DNA of 64,000 nt from JACVRW01 sp963826165 (lineage in GTDB: Bacteria; Actinomycetota; Thermoleophilia; Solirubrobacterales; Thermoleophilaceae): assembly GCA_963826165.1 (NCBI GenBank), contig CAWGWC010000003.1, positions 248,001 to 312,000 on the forward strand. The letters are read 5' to 3'. The notes below the pieces were generated by a model that was not told the DNA's origin, ran no database searches, and saw only the letters and a program-made list of their open reading frames with translations. The translations under genes and the position numbers were made by a program. Below, piece after piece: positions 8,682 to 18,044 of the stretch. Positions within the stretch are counted from its first letter, which is position 1. Each line of letters opens with the position of its first letter.

Positions 8682-8769
8682 GCCCGCCGAGGCTACGCGA
8701 GGGTCGCGTGAACATCGGCGGCCGGGGCGCCTGCGTTCCGCTCGAACCCTGCGCGGCGCTTCGCCCCAG

Positions 8770-8796
8770 CCCGCCGTGCAGGCCCGAACGGAGCGC
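8770..8796 (+). repeat. 27-bp direct repeat, copy 1
   Basis: CCCGCCG[T]GCAGG followed by CCCGAACGGAGCGC recurs 189 bases downstream with a single mismatch (T here, C in copy 2). It lies in the gene-free stretch 8682-8994 upstream of azlC. It resembles a short interspersed element. Confidence 0.6.
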
Positions 8797-8910
8797 AGCG
8801 CCGAGGCGGTGAAATCCTCCCGATCGATCCGGCGCTCCCGGCGGACGGGAGTTTTGTCGTCGTGGAAAGCCGAAACCTCCGGCTCAGCTGGGCGGCCCTA
8901 GACGTCGGGA

Positions 8911-8937
8911 CGTTTCGCATGAAATGCATGCGAAACG
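8911..8937. repeat. 11-bp perfect palindrome with 5-base loop
   Basis: CGTTTCGCATG (8911-8921), loop AAATG, then CATGCGAAACG (8927-8937) form perfect arms. It is AT-richer than its surroundings and sits between the two copies of the 27-bp repeat. It could be an operator or an RNA hairpin; no T-run follows. The rest of the 313-base gap 8682-8994 shows no ORF with coding character. Confidence 0.6.
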
Positions 8938-8958
8938 CAGGGCACCGCGCACGCCGGA

Positions 8959-8985
8959 CCCGCCGCGCAGGCCCGAACGGAGCGC
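8959..8985 (+). repeat. 27-bp direct repeat, copy 2
   Basis: Second copy of the repeat at 8770-8796, differing at one position. The two copies flank the palindrome 8911-8937 and together make up much of the gap between azlC and the SnoaL-like gene. Confidence 0.6.
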
Positions 8986-8994
8986 GGAGCCGGC

Positions 8995-9420
8995 TCAGCC
9001 GCCCCGCGCCGCCGTCAACGCCTCGTCGCGTCCCAGGAACGCGCGGATGCGGCAGACCTTGCCGTCTCGCAGCCGGGCCACGTGGAAGACGGGGATCTTC
9101 CCGATGTCGACGTTCGAATCGTGCCCGCGGGTGCGGGCGAGCATCGAGATGAGGACCTCGTCACCGTGCACGTCGACCTGTTCGATCTCGATCTCCCCCA
9201 GCTCGATCACCCCCACGACCTCTTCGCGCAGGAAGCGCACGACCGTGTCGGCACCCCGGTAGGAGCTCTGGCCCGGCCACTCCGGGGCGTTGTGCCACTC
9301 GATGTCGTCGGTGAAGCAGAGTGAGGCGAGGCCCTCGGGGTCGCCGGCGTTCCACAGCTCGTAGCCCTGCAGGATCAGGCGCAGCTCGGTCTCGGAGATG
9401 CGTTGGCCGTTACCGGACAC
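8995..9420 (-). CDS. SnoaL-like/NTF2-fold protein
   Basis: A 141-residue protein of the NTF2-like fold. It shows LILQGYELWNAGDPEGLASLC (the first helix) followed by DDIEWHNAPEWPGQSSYRG and VVRFLREEVV, the usual order for SnoaL_2 or limonene-epoxide-hydrolase-like proteins. These form cone-shaped dimers with a ligand pocket and range from isomerases to binding proteins, so substrate is unknown. The GTG at 9420 is chosen from the homology start. It is divergent from the large FAD-oxidoreductase fusion with only 45 bases between the starts. Confidence 0.75.
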   Translation of the reverse strand: MSGNGQRISETELRLILQGYELWNAGDPEGLASLCFTDDIEWHNAPEWPGQSSYRGADTVVRFLREEVVGVIELGEIEIEQVDVHGDEVLISMLARTRGHDSNVDIGKIPVFHVARLRDGKVCRIRAFLGRDEALTAARGG

Positions 9421-9465
9421 GGGGGTAGGATCGCACGGCGGCGGAGGGCGCCACCCAAATTTCAC

Positions 9466-12400
9466 GTGAACGAAACGAGCCACAGGACGAAGGTGGCGGT
9501 GCTCGGCGGCGGAGTCGGCGGGCTCACCGCGGCCTTCGAGCTCACCGCCACGCCGGAGCTGCGTGAGCGCTTCGAGGTCACCGTCCACCAGCTGGGCTGG
9601 CGAGTGGGAGGCAAGGGAGCCAGCGGCCGCAACGCCGGCAGGGCGCAGCGCATCGAGGAGCACGGCCTGCACGTCTGGTTCGGCTTCTACGACAACGCCT
9701 TCCGCCTCATGCGCGACGCCTACGAGGAGCTCGGCCGCGAGCCCGGCACACCGCTGGCCACGGTCGACGAGGCCTTCGTGCCCTGTGACCGGCTCGTGCT
9801 CTACGACCGCCAGGGCGAGGGCTGGCACGCCCACGCCCTCGACTTCCCGCGCAATCCGCTCCGCCCGGGCGAGGCGAGCGAGCTGCCGACGTTCTGGGAG
9901 ATCGCGGCCACCGCCTCCGGCTGGGCGCTGTCGGCCTGGCGCTCGCTGCGCGACGACCGTGATCTCGACCTGGGCGAGCCCGACGTGCCCTTCGTCCCCG
10001 ACTGGTTCGAGGACCTCGCGGGGGAGCTGGCCGTGGAGCTGGTGGAGCTGCCGCTGGAGGGCGCCGAGCGGCTGCTCGCCATGGCCGAGCGCCTGGCTGG
10101 CACGCGCGCGGGCGCCACCGATCACATGGTCGCGCGCCAGGCCGCCCAGCCCGCGCTCCTTGCCCGCCTGCTGAGGGGCTTTCGCGACTGGCTCTGGCTG
10201 GTGGTGCGCGACGTGATCGACGACGACGCGGAGCTGCGCCTCTACTTCACGGTCGTCGACGCGGGCGTGTCCACCCTGGCCGGCATCGTCGAGGACGGCG
10301 TGCTCGAGCACGGCTTCGACGCCGTCAACGACGAGGAATGGGCGGCGTGGCTCGCCCGACACGGCGCCAAGGAGGTGACCCTGGGCCGCACCCCGGAGGG
10401 CCGGGCCCCGGTGCTCCGGGCCGTCTACGACGTGGCCTTCGGGTTTCCCGGCGGATCGATCGCCGCGGCCGACGTGGCCGCGGGGACGGCCACGAGCGAC
10501 CTGCTGCGGCTGGTGTTCAGCTACCGCGGCTCGTTCATGCGCAAGATGCAGGCCGGCATGGGCGACGTGGTGTTCACGCCGCTGTACGAGGTCCTACGGC
10601 GACGCGGGGTTCGCTTCCGGTTCTTCAACGAGGTGACCCGCCTCGGCGTGGCCGCCGATGCGCAGAGGATCGATTCGATCGAGATCGTGCCCCAGGCCGG
10701 CCTGAGCGACCGAGCCGACGAGTACGAGCCCCTGGCGGACGTGGAGGGCCTGCCGTGCTGGCCCAGCGAGCCGCTGTGGGACCAGCTCGAGGCGGACGCC
10801 CGCGGGCACGACTTCGAGCTGCGCGGCAACCCCCTCGGTCACGATCCGCTGCTGCTGCGCCGCGGAGAGGACTTCGACGCCGTGGTGCTGGGCATACCGG
10901 TGGGCGCCCTGGAGCCGATCTGCGCCGAGTTGATGGAGCGCGACGAGCGCTTCCGCCGCGGCATCGAACGAGCGGTGACCGTGCAGACCCAGGCCTTCCA
11001 GGTGTGGGCCAACCGCGGCGGCGAGGCGCTCGGCTGGGAGCACGGCGGCAACTCCGTGGCGGGGTGCTACGTCGAGCCCATCGACACCTACTGCGACATG
11101 ACCCACCTCATCCCGCGTGAGTGCTGGACGCAGGCGGAGGACGTGCGCACGATCGGCTACTTCTGCGGCGTGCTCGAGGACCGGCCGGGTGAGACCCAGG
11201 CGCAGGCCACGGCACGCGTGCGCCGCAACGCGATCGAGTTCCTGCGCCGCGACATGAGCACCCTCTGGCCGGCGGCGGTCTCGGCCAACGGTGAGTTCGA
11301 CTGGAGCGTGCTGGTGGACCCGGACGACCGCTCGGGGGCGCAGCGCTTCGAGGCCCAGTACTGGCGCGCCAACGTCGCCCCCTCCGAGCGCTACGTGCTC
11401 ACACCCGCGGGCTCGGTGGAGCATCGGCTGGCCTCCGACGACTCCGGCTTCGAGAACCTGGCGCTGGCGGGGGACTGGACGCGCAACGGAATCGACGGCG
11501 GCTGTGTGGAGGCGGCCGTGATCTCGGGAATCGAGGCCGCCTCCGCCATCGCCGGGGAAGGGCGCCCGATCCCCGGGCGCGGCGACCGCTGGCTGCGTCC
11601 GCGCACGGTGGAGCTGCCCGGCTACGTGGAGTTCGGCGGACGGGCCACCGCACCGCCACCGTTCGCGTGCTCGCGCGGCCGGATGCGCAGCCTGCTCCTG
11701 AGCGGCGACGGGAACCGCATCGGCCTGCTGGTCGAGCGGATGTTCAACGAGCCCGCGGGGACGGCGGTGGAATACCGCCCGCTCACTTCGCGCGTGCTGC
11801 TGCTGATCGGCGAGTTCGGGCGCGTGGCTTCGCTCACGCCCCCGTTCGACCGCTGGGGGGCGGTGACCGAGACCCAGGCGTCGTTCTGGGTGCCGGTGGT
11901 GGCCGGCCGGAGGCTGGGCGGCATGTTCACCCCGGAGCGGGTGGTTCTGGCCGTTCCCTACATCTTCGTCGACAACCCGATGTCCTACCTCGGGGGACGC
12001 GAGGCTTACGGCTACGCCAAGACGATGGGGAGGTTCTCGCCCGGCGACGGGCTCGGCGCCCAGGTGAAGCTGGAGGCCTTCGGGGGCAACTTCGGCCGCG
12101 ACGAGGGCGCGGGCTGGCGGCCGTTCCTGGAGATCGCCGAGGGCGCTGCTGCGCCGGGGGCGGGAACGGATGGCGCGGTGGAGGGGCCCGAGGCGCTCGT
12201 CCGCCAGCTCACCGCCGGCGCCGTCGATCTCGGCCTGGCCGCAGACCTCATGACCGACATGTTCCTGGGCCGGATCGGTCAGGTGTTCCTCAAGCAGTTC
12301 CGCGATGCATCCGACGGCACGCGTTCGTGCTACCAGTCCGTGGTGGAAGCTCCGATCTCGATCCATCGCGTGCGCAGCCGGCCGGCGGCGCGCGAGCTCG

Positions 12401-12687
12401 AGCTCACGCTGCACCAACTCGACAGCCACCCGATCGGCGAGGAGCTCGGACTCGAGAGCCAGCGGGCCGAGCTGAGCCTTGACGTGGAGATCGACATGGT
12501 GGTGGAGGACGGTCGCGAGATCGCGCGCTCGGTGACGGCGGGGCCCGCCGCGGGGCCGGCCGGCGCGACGGCCTCGCTGGCCTCGGACGACCGCGACGGA
12601 GGTTTGATGGATGACGCCGCCCGCGTGATCTGGCGAGGGCTGGAGGAGCTGGAGCGCTTCACGCTCGGCCGCCTGCGCGGCCGCTGA
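9466..12687 (+). CDS. FAD-dependent amine oxidase/desaturase-like protein fused to an acetoacetate decarboxylase-like domain
   Basis: A very large protein of 1,073 residues from the GTG at 9466 (the frame is open to a TTG at 9403). Residues about 8-20 are the dinucleotide-binding VAVLGGGVGGLTAA, and EEHGLHVWFGFYDNAF near 55-75 is typical of the uncharacterised NAD-binding/amine-oxidoreductase group related to carotenoid desaturases. A FAD-closing NLALAGDWTRNGIDGGCVEAA lies around 660-690. The last third (about 740-1070) resembles acetoacetate decarboxylase, with GGREAYGYAKTMG matching the active-site Lys region. The first Lys is kept and the second, adjacent in the classical PKK motif, is Thr. 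Substrate is unknown; a decarboxylating or acid-binding role coupled to oxidation is inference. Confidence 0.72.
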   Translation: MNETSHRTKVAVLGGGVGGLTAAFELTATPELRERFEVTVHQLGWRVGGKGASGRNAGRAQRIEEHGLHVWFGFYDNAFRLMRDAYEELGREPGTPLATVDEAFVPCDRLVLYDRQGEGWHAHALDFPRNPLRPGEASELPTFWEIAATASGWALSAWRSLRDDRDLDLGEPDVPFVPDWFEDLAGELAVELVELPLEGAERLLAMAERLAGTRAGATDHMVARQAAQPALLARLLRGFRDWLWLVVRDVIDDDAELRLYFTVVDAGVSTLAGIVEDGVLEHGFDAVNDEEWAAWLARHGAKEVTLGRTPEGRAPVLRAVYDVAFGFPGGSIAAADVAAGTATSDLLRLVFSYRGSFMRKMQAGMGDVVFTPLYEVLRRRGVRFRFFNEVTRLGVAADAQRIDSIEIVPQAGLSDRADEYEPLADVEGLPCWPSEPLWDQLEADARGHDFELRGNPLGHDPLLLRRGEDFDAVVLGIPVGALEPICAELMERDERFRRGIERAVTVQTQAFQVWANRGGEALGWEHGGNSVAGCYVEPIDTYCDMTHLIPRECWTQAEDVRTIGYFCGVLEDRPGETQAQATARVRRNAIEFLRRDMSTLWPAAVSANGEFDWSVLVDPDDRSGAQRFEAQYWRANVAPSERYVLTPAGSVEHRLASDDSGFENLALAGDWTRNGIDGGCVEAAVISGIEAASAIAGEGRPIPGRGDRWLRPRTVELPGYVEFGGRATAPPPFACSRGRMRSLLLSGDGNRIGLLVERMFNEPAGTAVEYRPLTSRVLLLIGEFGRVASLTPPFDRWGAVTETQASFWVPVVAGRRLGGMFTPERVVLAVPYIFVDNPMSYLGGREAYGYAKTMGRFSPGDGLGAQVKLEAFGGNFGRDEGAGWRPFLEIAEGAAAPGAGTDGAVEGPEALVRQLTAGAVDLGLAADLMTDMFLGRIGQVFLKQFRDASDGTRSCYQSVVEAPISIHRVRSRPAARELELTLHQLDSHPIGEELGLESQRAELSLDVEIDMVVEDGREIARSVTAGPAAGPAGATASLASDDRDGGLMDDAARVIWRGLEELERFTLGRLRGR

Positions 12688-12696
12688 CATGAACGG

Positions 12697-13923
12697 TCAG
12701 CGGCCGGCGACCGCGAGCCGCGTGGTCCGCAGGATCCACAGCGCGGGCCCGAGCACGAGGACGGTGCCTCCGATCGCCAGGGCGGCCACCCCGAGCGCCG
12801 ACAACGCCACGCCGCCGAGCAGCGCCAGCCCCGCTCCGGTGGCGCCCGAAAGCAGATCGTTGAAGCCGAGCAGGCGGCCGCGCTCGGACGGATGGGTCAG
12901 GTCGGCCAGCTCGGCGGTGGCGGCCACGAAGGACAGGTTCCAGCCCACGCCGAGACCGAACAGCGCCACCGCGGTGGCGGCCACGCTCTCCACCCACAGC
13001 AGGCTGATCACCGACAGCGCCATCACCACGAGGCCGCCGGCCAGCGAAGGAGGGCGGCCGATGCGGTCGATCAGGTCGCCGATCACGATCACCAGGGCGT
13101 ACATGCCGATCACGTGGGCCCCGATGATCGGGAACACGTCGTGCCCCTCGTGACCCTGATGGTCCACCACCACCGCGCCGGTGAGCGTCATCACCCCGAC
13201 CATCACGGCGAAGCTCGCCTGGGCGGCGATCAGGGCGGGCACGACGCCGGGACGGCGCACCAGCTCGCCGAGCGGGACGCGACGCGCCTCGGTCTCCGGC
13301 GGCCGCTCGTGATCGAGCAGCTCGGCGATCCGCCGCGGGTCCGGACGCACGCATGCCACCAGCCCGCAGCCCACGAGCATGAACGCCCCCGCGGCGAGCC
13401 ATAGCGGGGCAAGGGCGTCGCCGTCGAGCTCGCGCCCCGCGAGGATCGGGCTGAACACGGCAGGCCCCAGGAAGGCGCCGAACACCGCCCCGAACAGCAC
13501 CAGAGCGATTCCGTGAGCCCGTCGCTCGGGCGGGTACATGTCACCCGCTGCGATGCGCGCGAGCAGGGCGATCCCGCTGGCCGCCCCCACGCCGGCCAGG
13601 CCGCCGAGGACGAGTGGTCCCGACGGCGCTGCGCTGCCCAGGGCCGCCAGGCCGCAGCCGAGCGCACCCACCAGGTAGCCCCCCGCCAGCACCGGCACGC
13701 GACCGATCCGGTCCATCGCCCGCCCGGCGGGCAGCGCCGCGAGAGCGCCGCTGGCCAGGACGATCGCCGGCCCGAGGCCCAGCAGGCCCTCCACGCCCAG
13801 CACGTCCACCAGCGTGAGCGAGGCCACGGCCGCCGACAGCTGGAGCATCGCCGAGTTGGTGGCGAGCGCCGCCGAGAGCAGCGCGGTGTTGCGGCGGATG
13901 GGCAGCGTGGCGGCGCGGTCCAC
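12697..13923 (-). CDS. MFS transporter, 12-span
   Basis: A 408-residue major facilitator protein with about twelve hydrophobic spans. Motif A appears as GRAMDRIGRVPVLAGG between spans 2 and 3, and a second version GDLIDRIGRPPSLAGG lies between spans 8 and 9, the two-fold pseudo-symmetry of the family. A charged central loop with LLDHERPPETEARR separates the halves. It is convergent with the FAD-fusion gene (9-base gap). Substrate is not predictable. Confidence 0.88.
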   Translation of the reverse strand: MDRAATLPIRRNTALLSAALATNSAMLQLSAAVASLTLVDVLGVEGLLGLGPAIVLASGALAALPAGRAMDRIGRVPVLAGGYLVGALGCGLAALGSAAPSGPLVLGGLAGVGAASGIALLARIAAGDMYPPERRAHGIALVLFGAVFGAFLGPAVFSPILAGRELDGDALAPLWLAAGAFMLVGCGLVACVRPDPRRIAELLDHERPPETEARRVPLGELVRRPGVVPALIAAQASFAVMVGVMTLTGAVVVDHQGHEGHDVFPIIGAHVIGMYALVIVIGDLIDRIGRPPSLAGGLVVMALSVISLLWVESVAATAVALFGLGVGWNLSFVAATAELADLTHPSERGRLLGFNDLLSGATGAGLALLGGVALSALGVAALAIGGTVLVLGPALWILRTTRLAVAGR

Positions 13924-13964
13924 GCGGCCAGACTAGTCGCGGCCCCGCTATGGGCCGGCCGGCC

Positions 13965-14183
13965 TCAGCGGGAGACGGTGCGGCGAAACAGCAGGAGGCA
14001 GACCACGGCGATCACCAGGGCGAGCACGGGGATCCCGTACCCGATCACGCCCACCAGGGCGAGCACCAGGCCCACCACGCCGATCGCGCCGGCGGTGGCT
14101 CCACCCACCACCAGCTGATAGGCCCGCTTCTCCCGGGAACGCCGGGAAGGGGGGCCACCGGAACCTCTGGTGAGATCGCTCAT
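13965..14183 (-). CDS. Small two-span membrane protein
   Basis: A 72-residue protein with a basic N-terminus (about 22 residues, RRSREKR) followed by two hydrophobic helices (QLVVGGATAGAIGVVGLVLA and IPVLALVIAVVCLLLF). It is not recognised as a named family. The start is the ATG at 14183; the frame continues upstream but loses coding character. It is divergent from the ABC exporter with a 91-base gap. Confidence 0.55.
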   Translation of the reverse strand: MSDLTRGSGGPPSRRSREKRAYQLVVGGATAGAIGVVGLVLALVGVIGYGIPVLALVIAVVCLLLFRRTVSR

Positions 14184-14274
14184 GCCCTGAACGTTAGGGA
14201 TCGGCGCGGAGCGCCACCGCAGCAGCTTCCGGCGCCCGGAACGGCCCAGGCCGCCGCGTAATCTCATTGCCCGC

Positions 14275-16179
14275 GTGGCGGGCGACGAGAAACCCCGGCG
14301 GGAGCGGCTCACACGGCGGATCGTCCGCCTGTTTCGGCCCTACCGCGGCCGCACCGCGCTGATCCTCTTCTCGATCGTCGTGACCTCCGCGCTGGGGATC
14401 GTCAACCCCCTGCTCGTGCAGGTGGTGTTCGACGACGCTCTGTTCGTCAGCGGCGGTCCCGACCTGTCGTTGCTGTACCCGCTCGTGGCCCTGATGGTGG
14501 CGATCCCGATCGTGCTCGGCGTGATCGGGGTGGGCCAGACCTACCTCACCAACTGGGTGGGCAACCGGGTGATGCAGGACCTGCGCGACCGGCTCTACGC
14601 GCACCTTCAGTCGATGCCACTGTCGTTCTTCACGGGCACGCGCACGGGCGAGATCCAGTCGCGGCTGGCCAACGACGTCGGCGGCGTGCAGACCGTCGTC
14701 ACCAGCACGGCGTCGTCGATCCTCTCCAACGTGGTAACCGTGGTCAGCAGCCTCGTGGCCATGCTGATCCTGTCGTGGGAGCTGACCCTCGTCTCGCTGA
14801 TCCTGGTGCCGCTGTTCGTGGTGCTCACCTACCGTGTGGGCCGCGTGCGCCGGGCGGTCAGCGCGGAGACCCAGGAGTCGATGGCGGAGATGAGCGCCAT
14901 CACGCAGGAAACCCTCTCGGTGTCCGGGATCCTGCTCTCCAAGGTGTTCGAGCGGCGCTCGGACGAGATCGAGCGCTACCGGCGAGCCAACGAGCGTCTG
15001 GCCGAGCTCCAGGTGCGTCAGCAGATGACGGGCCAGGGCTTCTTCGCCCTGGTGCAGGCGTTCTTCGGCATCACGCCGGCCATCATCTACCTGGTGGCCG
15101 GCATCAGCCTCGACGGGGGCGGGCAGGCGATCAGCGCCGGGACCATCGTCGCCTTCACCACGCTGCAGACCCGGCTCTTCTTCCCGATCGTCTCGCTGCT
15201 GCGGGTGTCGGTCGAGATCCAGTCCTCGCTGGCGCTGTTCGAGCGGGTCTTCGAGTACCTCGACCTCGAGTCCGACATCGTCGACGCGCCCGACGCGATC
15301 GCGCTCGACGTCCGGCGGGTCCAGGGCCGGGTGAGCCTCGACTCGGTGTCCTTCTCCTATCCGCGCCATACGCCCGGCGCCGAGGCTGAGGAAGAGTCTC
15401 GGGAGGCCGACGGCGATCGCCGGATGGCGCTCGACGGGCTCTCGCTCGAGGTCGAGCCGGGTCAGCTGGCCGCACTGGTCGGCCCCAGCGGTGCCGGCAA
15501 GACCACGGTCTCCTACCTCGTACCGCGTCTGTACGACCCCAGCTCGGGCAGCGTGCGCGTGGACGGCCTCGACGTGCGTGACATCAAGCTGGCCTCGCTC
15601 GCGGAGATCGTCGGGGTGGTGACCCAGGAGACCTACCTGTTCCACGCCACCGTGCGCGACAACCTGCTCTACGCGCGCCGCGACGCAACCCAGGAACAGC
15701 TCGAGGACGCGGCCCGGGCCGCGCTCATCCACGACCGGATAATGGAGCTCGACGACGGCTACGACACCATGGTCGGCGAGCGCGGCTACCGGCTCTCCGG
15801 AGGCGAGAAGCAGCGCGTGGCCATCGCGCGGGCGCTGCTCAAGGATCCCCGAATCCTGATCCTCGATGAGGCCACCTCGGCCCTCGACACCACCAGCGAA
15901 CGGCTGGTCCAGGCAGCCCTCGAACCGCTGATGGAGGGCCGCACCACGCTGGCGATCGCCCATCGGTTGTCCACGATCTTCGCGGCCGACGTGATCTTCG
16001 TGCTCGACCGGGGCCGGCTGGTGGAGCGCGGCACCCACGCTGAGCTGGTCGAGCAGGGTGGCCTCTACAGCCGGCTCTACCAGGAGCAGTTCCACGGCGG
16101 CCTGGTGGAGGCCTCGTGCGCCGACGGAGTGGTGCTGGCCGACGGCGGCGTGCTGGCCACCGGAGCCGGCGCGGCCTAG
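14275..16179 (+). CDS. ABC exporter, fused permease-ATPase
   Basis: A 634-residue half-transporter expected to dimerise. The transmembrane domain with six spans covers about residues 20-320 and the nucleotide-binding domain about 340-600. Walker A is GPSGAGKTT (about 402-410), the signature is LSGGEKQR (about 504-511), Walker B is ILILDEATSALD, and the switch His is in AHRLST. An acidic insertion (AEAEEESREADGDRR) precedes the ATPase core. The substrate may be a drug, lipid or peptide. The GTG start has no clear ribosome site. Confidence 0.92.
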   Translation: MAGDEKPRRERLTRRIVRLFRPYRGRTALILFSIVVTSALGIVNPLLVQVVFDDALFVSGGPDLSLLYPLVALMVAIPIVLGVIGVGQTYLTNWVGNRVMQDLRDRLYAHLQSMPLSFFTGTRTGEIQSRLANDVGGVQTVVTSTASSILSNVVTVVSSLVAMLILSWELTLVSLILVPLFVVLTYRVGRVRRAVSAETQESMAEMSAITQETLSVSGILLSKVFERRSDEIERYRRANERLAELQVRQQMTGQGFFALVQAFFGITPAIIYLVAGISLDGGGQAISAGTIVAFTTLQTRLFFPIVSLLRVSVEIQSSLALFERVFEYLDLESDIVDAPDAIALDVRRVQGRVSLDSVSFSYPRHTPGAEAEEESREADGDRRMALDGLSLEVEPGQLAALVGPSGAGKTTVSYLVPRLYDPSSGSVRVDGLDVRDIKLASLAEIVGVVTQETYLFHATVRDNLLYARRDATQEQLEDAARAALIHDRIMELDDGYDTMVGERGYRLSGGEKQRVAIARALLKDPRILILDEATSALDTTSERLVQAALEPLMEGRTTLAIAHRLSTIFAADVIFVLDRGRLVERGTHAELVEQGGLYSRLYQEQFHGGLVEASCADGVVLADGGVLATGAGAA

Positions 16180-16197
16180 GGGTTCTAGCCGAGGGAT

Positions 16198-16752
16198 CTA
16201 GCCGAGGTAGCGGCGCCGCAGCTCACGCTCGACGCCGCTGCGGCGAGCGACCCGTGCAAGCAGCCCGAACAGCGGCCTCACGGCCCCAAGGGCGCCGGGC
16301 AGCCGGAGCTCGCCCAGGTCGAGCAGCACGGCGGTGTGGAGCGGGTTGCGCGGAAGCCCGTCGGCCATCACCCGGCCGTCGGTGGCCAGGCCGAAGAGGA
16401 TGCGCAACCCCTCCTCGAAGCCCATGTGACCGGGACGCAGCTCGAGGTCGGCCATCACTCGCTCGGCGCCTTCGTTTCGCCACGCGTGCAGCAGGCCGGG
16501 CGCGACGAGGGCATCCTCTCCCGGCCCCACCTCGTGCGTCTCCTCCCCGATCGTGACCGTCAGGTGACCCTCGTGCACGAAGAAGTGCTCGCTGTAGGAC
16601 ATGTGGAAGTGGGGCTTGACCCGGCCGCCCGGGGCCACCTCGAAGAGGCACAGCGTGCGCTCGCCGCCGCTCTCGGCGCTCGTCTCCAGGAAGGTGACCG
16701 AATCGCCCTGAACGGGGTTGTGGATGCGCCGCGCGATCGTCGTGCTGGCCAT
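16198..16752 (-). CDS. Cupin domain protein
   Basis: A 184-residue protein with a cupin_2 barrel at about residues 15-110. The first metal motif is seen as HFHMSYSEHFFVHEG (His, His, Glu) and the second contains PGLLHAWRN with the last His. The remaining 75 residues form a helical tail containing FEEGLRILFGLATDGRV, seen in cupin proteins of actinobacteria with unknown role. The ATG at 16752 fixes the start. It is probably monocistronic, converging with the ABC exporter. Confidence 0.8.
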   Translation of the reverse strand: MASTTIARRIHNPVQGDSVTFLETSAESGGERTLCLFEVAPGGRVKPHFHMSYSEHFFVHEGHLTVTIGEETHEVGPGEDALVAPGLLHAWRNEGAERVMADLELRPGHMGFEEGLRILFGLATDGRVMADGLPRNPLHTAVLLDLGELRLPGALGAVRPLFGLLARVARRSGVERELRRRYLG

Positions 16753-16805
16753 GCCTTCATGACCGAGCACCGGCGGGCTTATTCCGGCGGGACTGTGGCG
16801 GGCGC

Positions 16806-18044
16806 TCAGGCCGCGGCGAGCGGCCGCTGCTCGATGATCCTGGCGAGCGTTCTCACGCTTTCCGGATCGAACTGGCTGCCGGCGTGCCGCAGGAGCTCGC
16901 CTACCGCGTCGGACGGGTCGACCGGCTCCTGGTAGGGGCGCCCCCCGGTCATCGCCCCGTAGGCATCGCACACGGAGATGATGCGGCTGGCCACGGGTAT
17001 CCGCTCGAGCGGCAGCTCGTGCGGATAGCCGGCGCCGTCGGGTCGCTCGTGGTGCAGACGCACGATCATGGCCACCGCCTCGAGTCCGGGTATGCCGGCC
17101 ACGAGGTCGGCGCCCCATTCGGGGTGACGCTGTACGAGCTCCCACTCCCGCGGGTCGAGCGGACCGGGCTTCTTGAGGATCTCGGTAGGCAGCCTGAGCT
17201 TGCCGATGTCGTGGAGCAGCGCTCCCAGCTCGAGCTCCACCAGCTCGGCCCGGTCGAGTCCCAGCCGGCGGCCGACCCGGGTGGCCAGCTCGGCCACCTC
17301 GAGCGAGTGCCGGAACGTGGCCCCGTCGGCGTTGGCGAGGGCGCCCACCAGCGCCCTGATCTCCGCCCGCGAATCTCCGGCCATCAGCTCGTGGTGCTCC
17401 TGGTGACGCAGAGCCCGGCTGGTGAGGCCGGCGAACTCCGACAGCAGCTCGAGCTCCACCAGGCCGAGCTCGGTGGGCTCACCCGCCGAGCCGACCAGAA
17501 GAGCTCCACGCGGACCCAGCGAGCCGGAGAGCGGCGCCGCGGCGGCGGGCAGCATCTCCTCGACGGCGACTCCCCCTGTGCGCTTGCCGTCTCCTGCGGC
17601 CACGGGGAATATCACCGGGCGCCCGGTGCGAAGGGCCATGCCGGACAGGCCGCTCTCGGTGCTGAAGCGCCGGCCCACCAATCCCTGGCCGAGACCCGCT
17701 CCGGCCACTCCCGACACCGTTTCGAGCTCGGGGCCCTCGCGTACGAGCACGCACGCCCCGTCCACGCCCAGCACCGCCTGCGTATGGGCGGCGAGGCGCT
17801 CGAGCACGAGCTCGGCGTAGCCCAGTCGCTGAGGCGAGGGGATCGGGTCGGCTGGACCGGGACGCACCGCCGGGTGGCCTCCCATTGTGGGACCGTCCTC
17901 GACCGTGGCGGCCAGCAGCTCGCTCGCTCCGGCCGGTGCCTGAACACGGGCCTTCGAGCTCTCCCACAGCGGAAACAGGAGCAGTGAAACGACAACCGAG
18001 GCAAGCACCCAGGCTCCCGCTATCAGCACAATCGTCCACACCAT
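16806..18044 (-). CDS. Membrane-anchored GAF and HD-GYP signalling protein
   Basis: A 412-residue protein with one N-terminal membrane helix (residues about 3-25), a GAF domain (about 70-205), and an HD-GYP domain (about 225-400) with HSLEVAELATRVG, LLHDIGK, HPEWGADL, HHERPDGAGYP and CDAYGAMTGGRPY. The HD and GYP motifs are intact, so c-di-GMP hydrolysis is plausible. The GAF domain may sense a small ligand or redox state. A 185-base leader region separates it from tatC upstream, so it probably has its own promoter. Confidence 0.85.
   Translation of the reverse strand: MVWTIVLIAGAWVLASVVVSLLLFPLWESSKARVQAPAGASELLAATVEDGPTMGGHPAVRPGPADPIPSPQRLGYAELVLERLAAHTQAVLGVDGACVLVREGPELETVSGVAGAGLGQGLVGRRFSTESGLSGMALRTGRPVIFPVAAGDGKRTGGVAVEEMLPAAAAPLSGSLGPRGALLVGSAGEPTELGLVELELLSEFAGLTSRALRHQEHHELMAGDSRAEIRALVGALANADGATFRHSLEVAELATRVGRRLGLDRAELVELELGALLHDIGKLRLPTEILKKPGPLDPREWELVQRHPEWGADLVAGIPGLEAVAMIVRLHHERPDGAGYPHELPLERIPVASRIISVCDAYGAMTGGRPYQEPVDPSDAVGELLRHAGSQFDPESVRTLARIIEQRPLAAA

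Noticed and set aside
10594..12690. Long open frame of 698 codons opposite the FAD fusion gene
   Set aside because: It is a GC-driven shadow: rich in Arg/His/Gly/Ala, with no domain features, fully inside a well-supported gene.
14194..16095. 633-codon open frame opposite the ABC exporter
   Set aside because: Antisense shadow; the + strand frame has every ABC motif.
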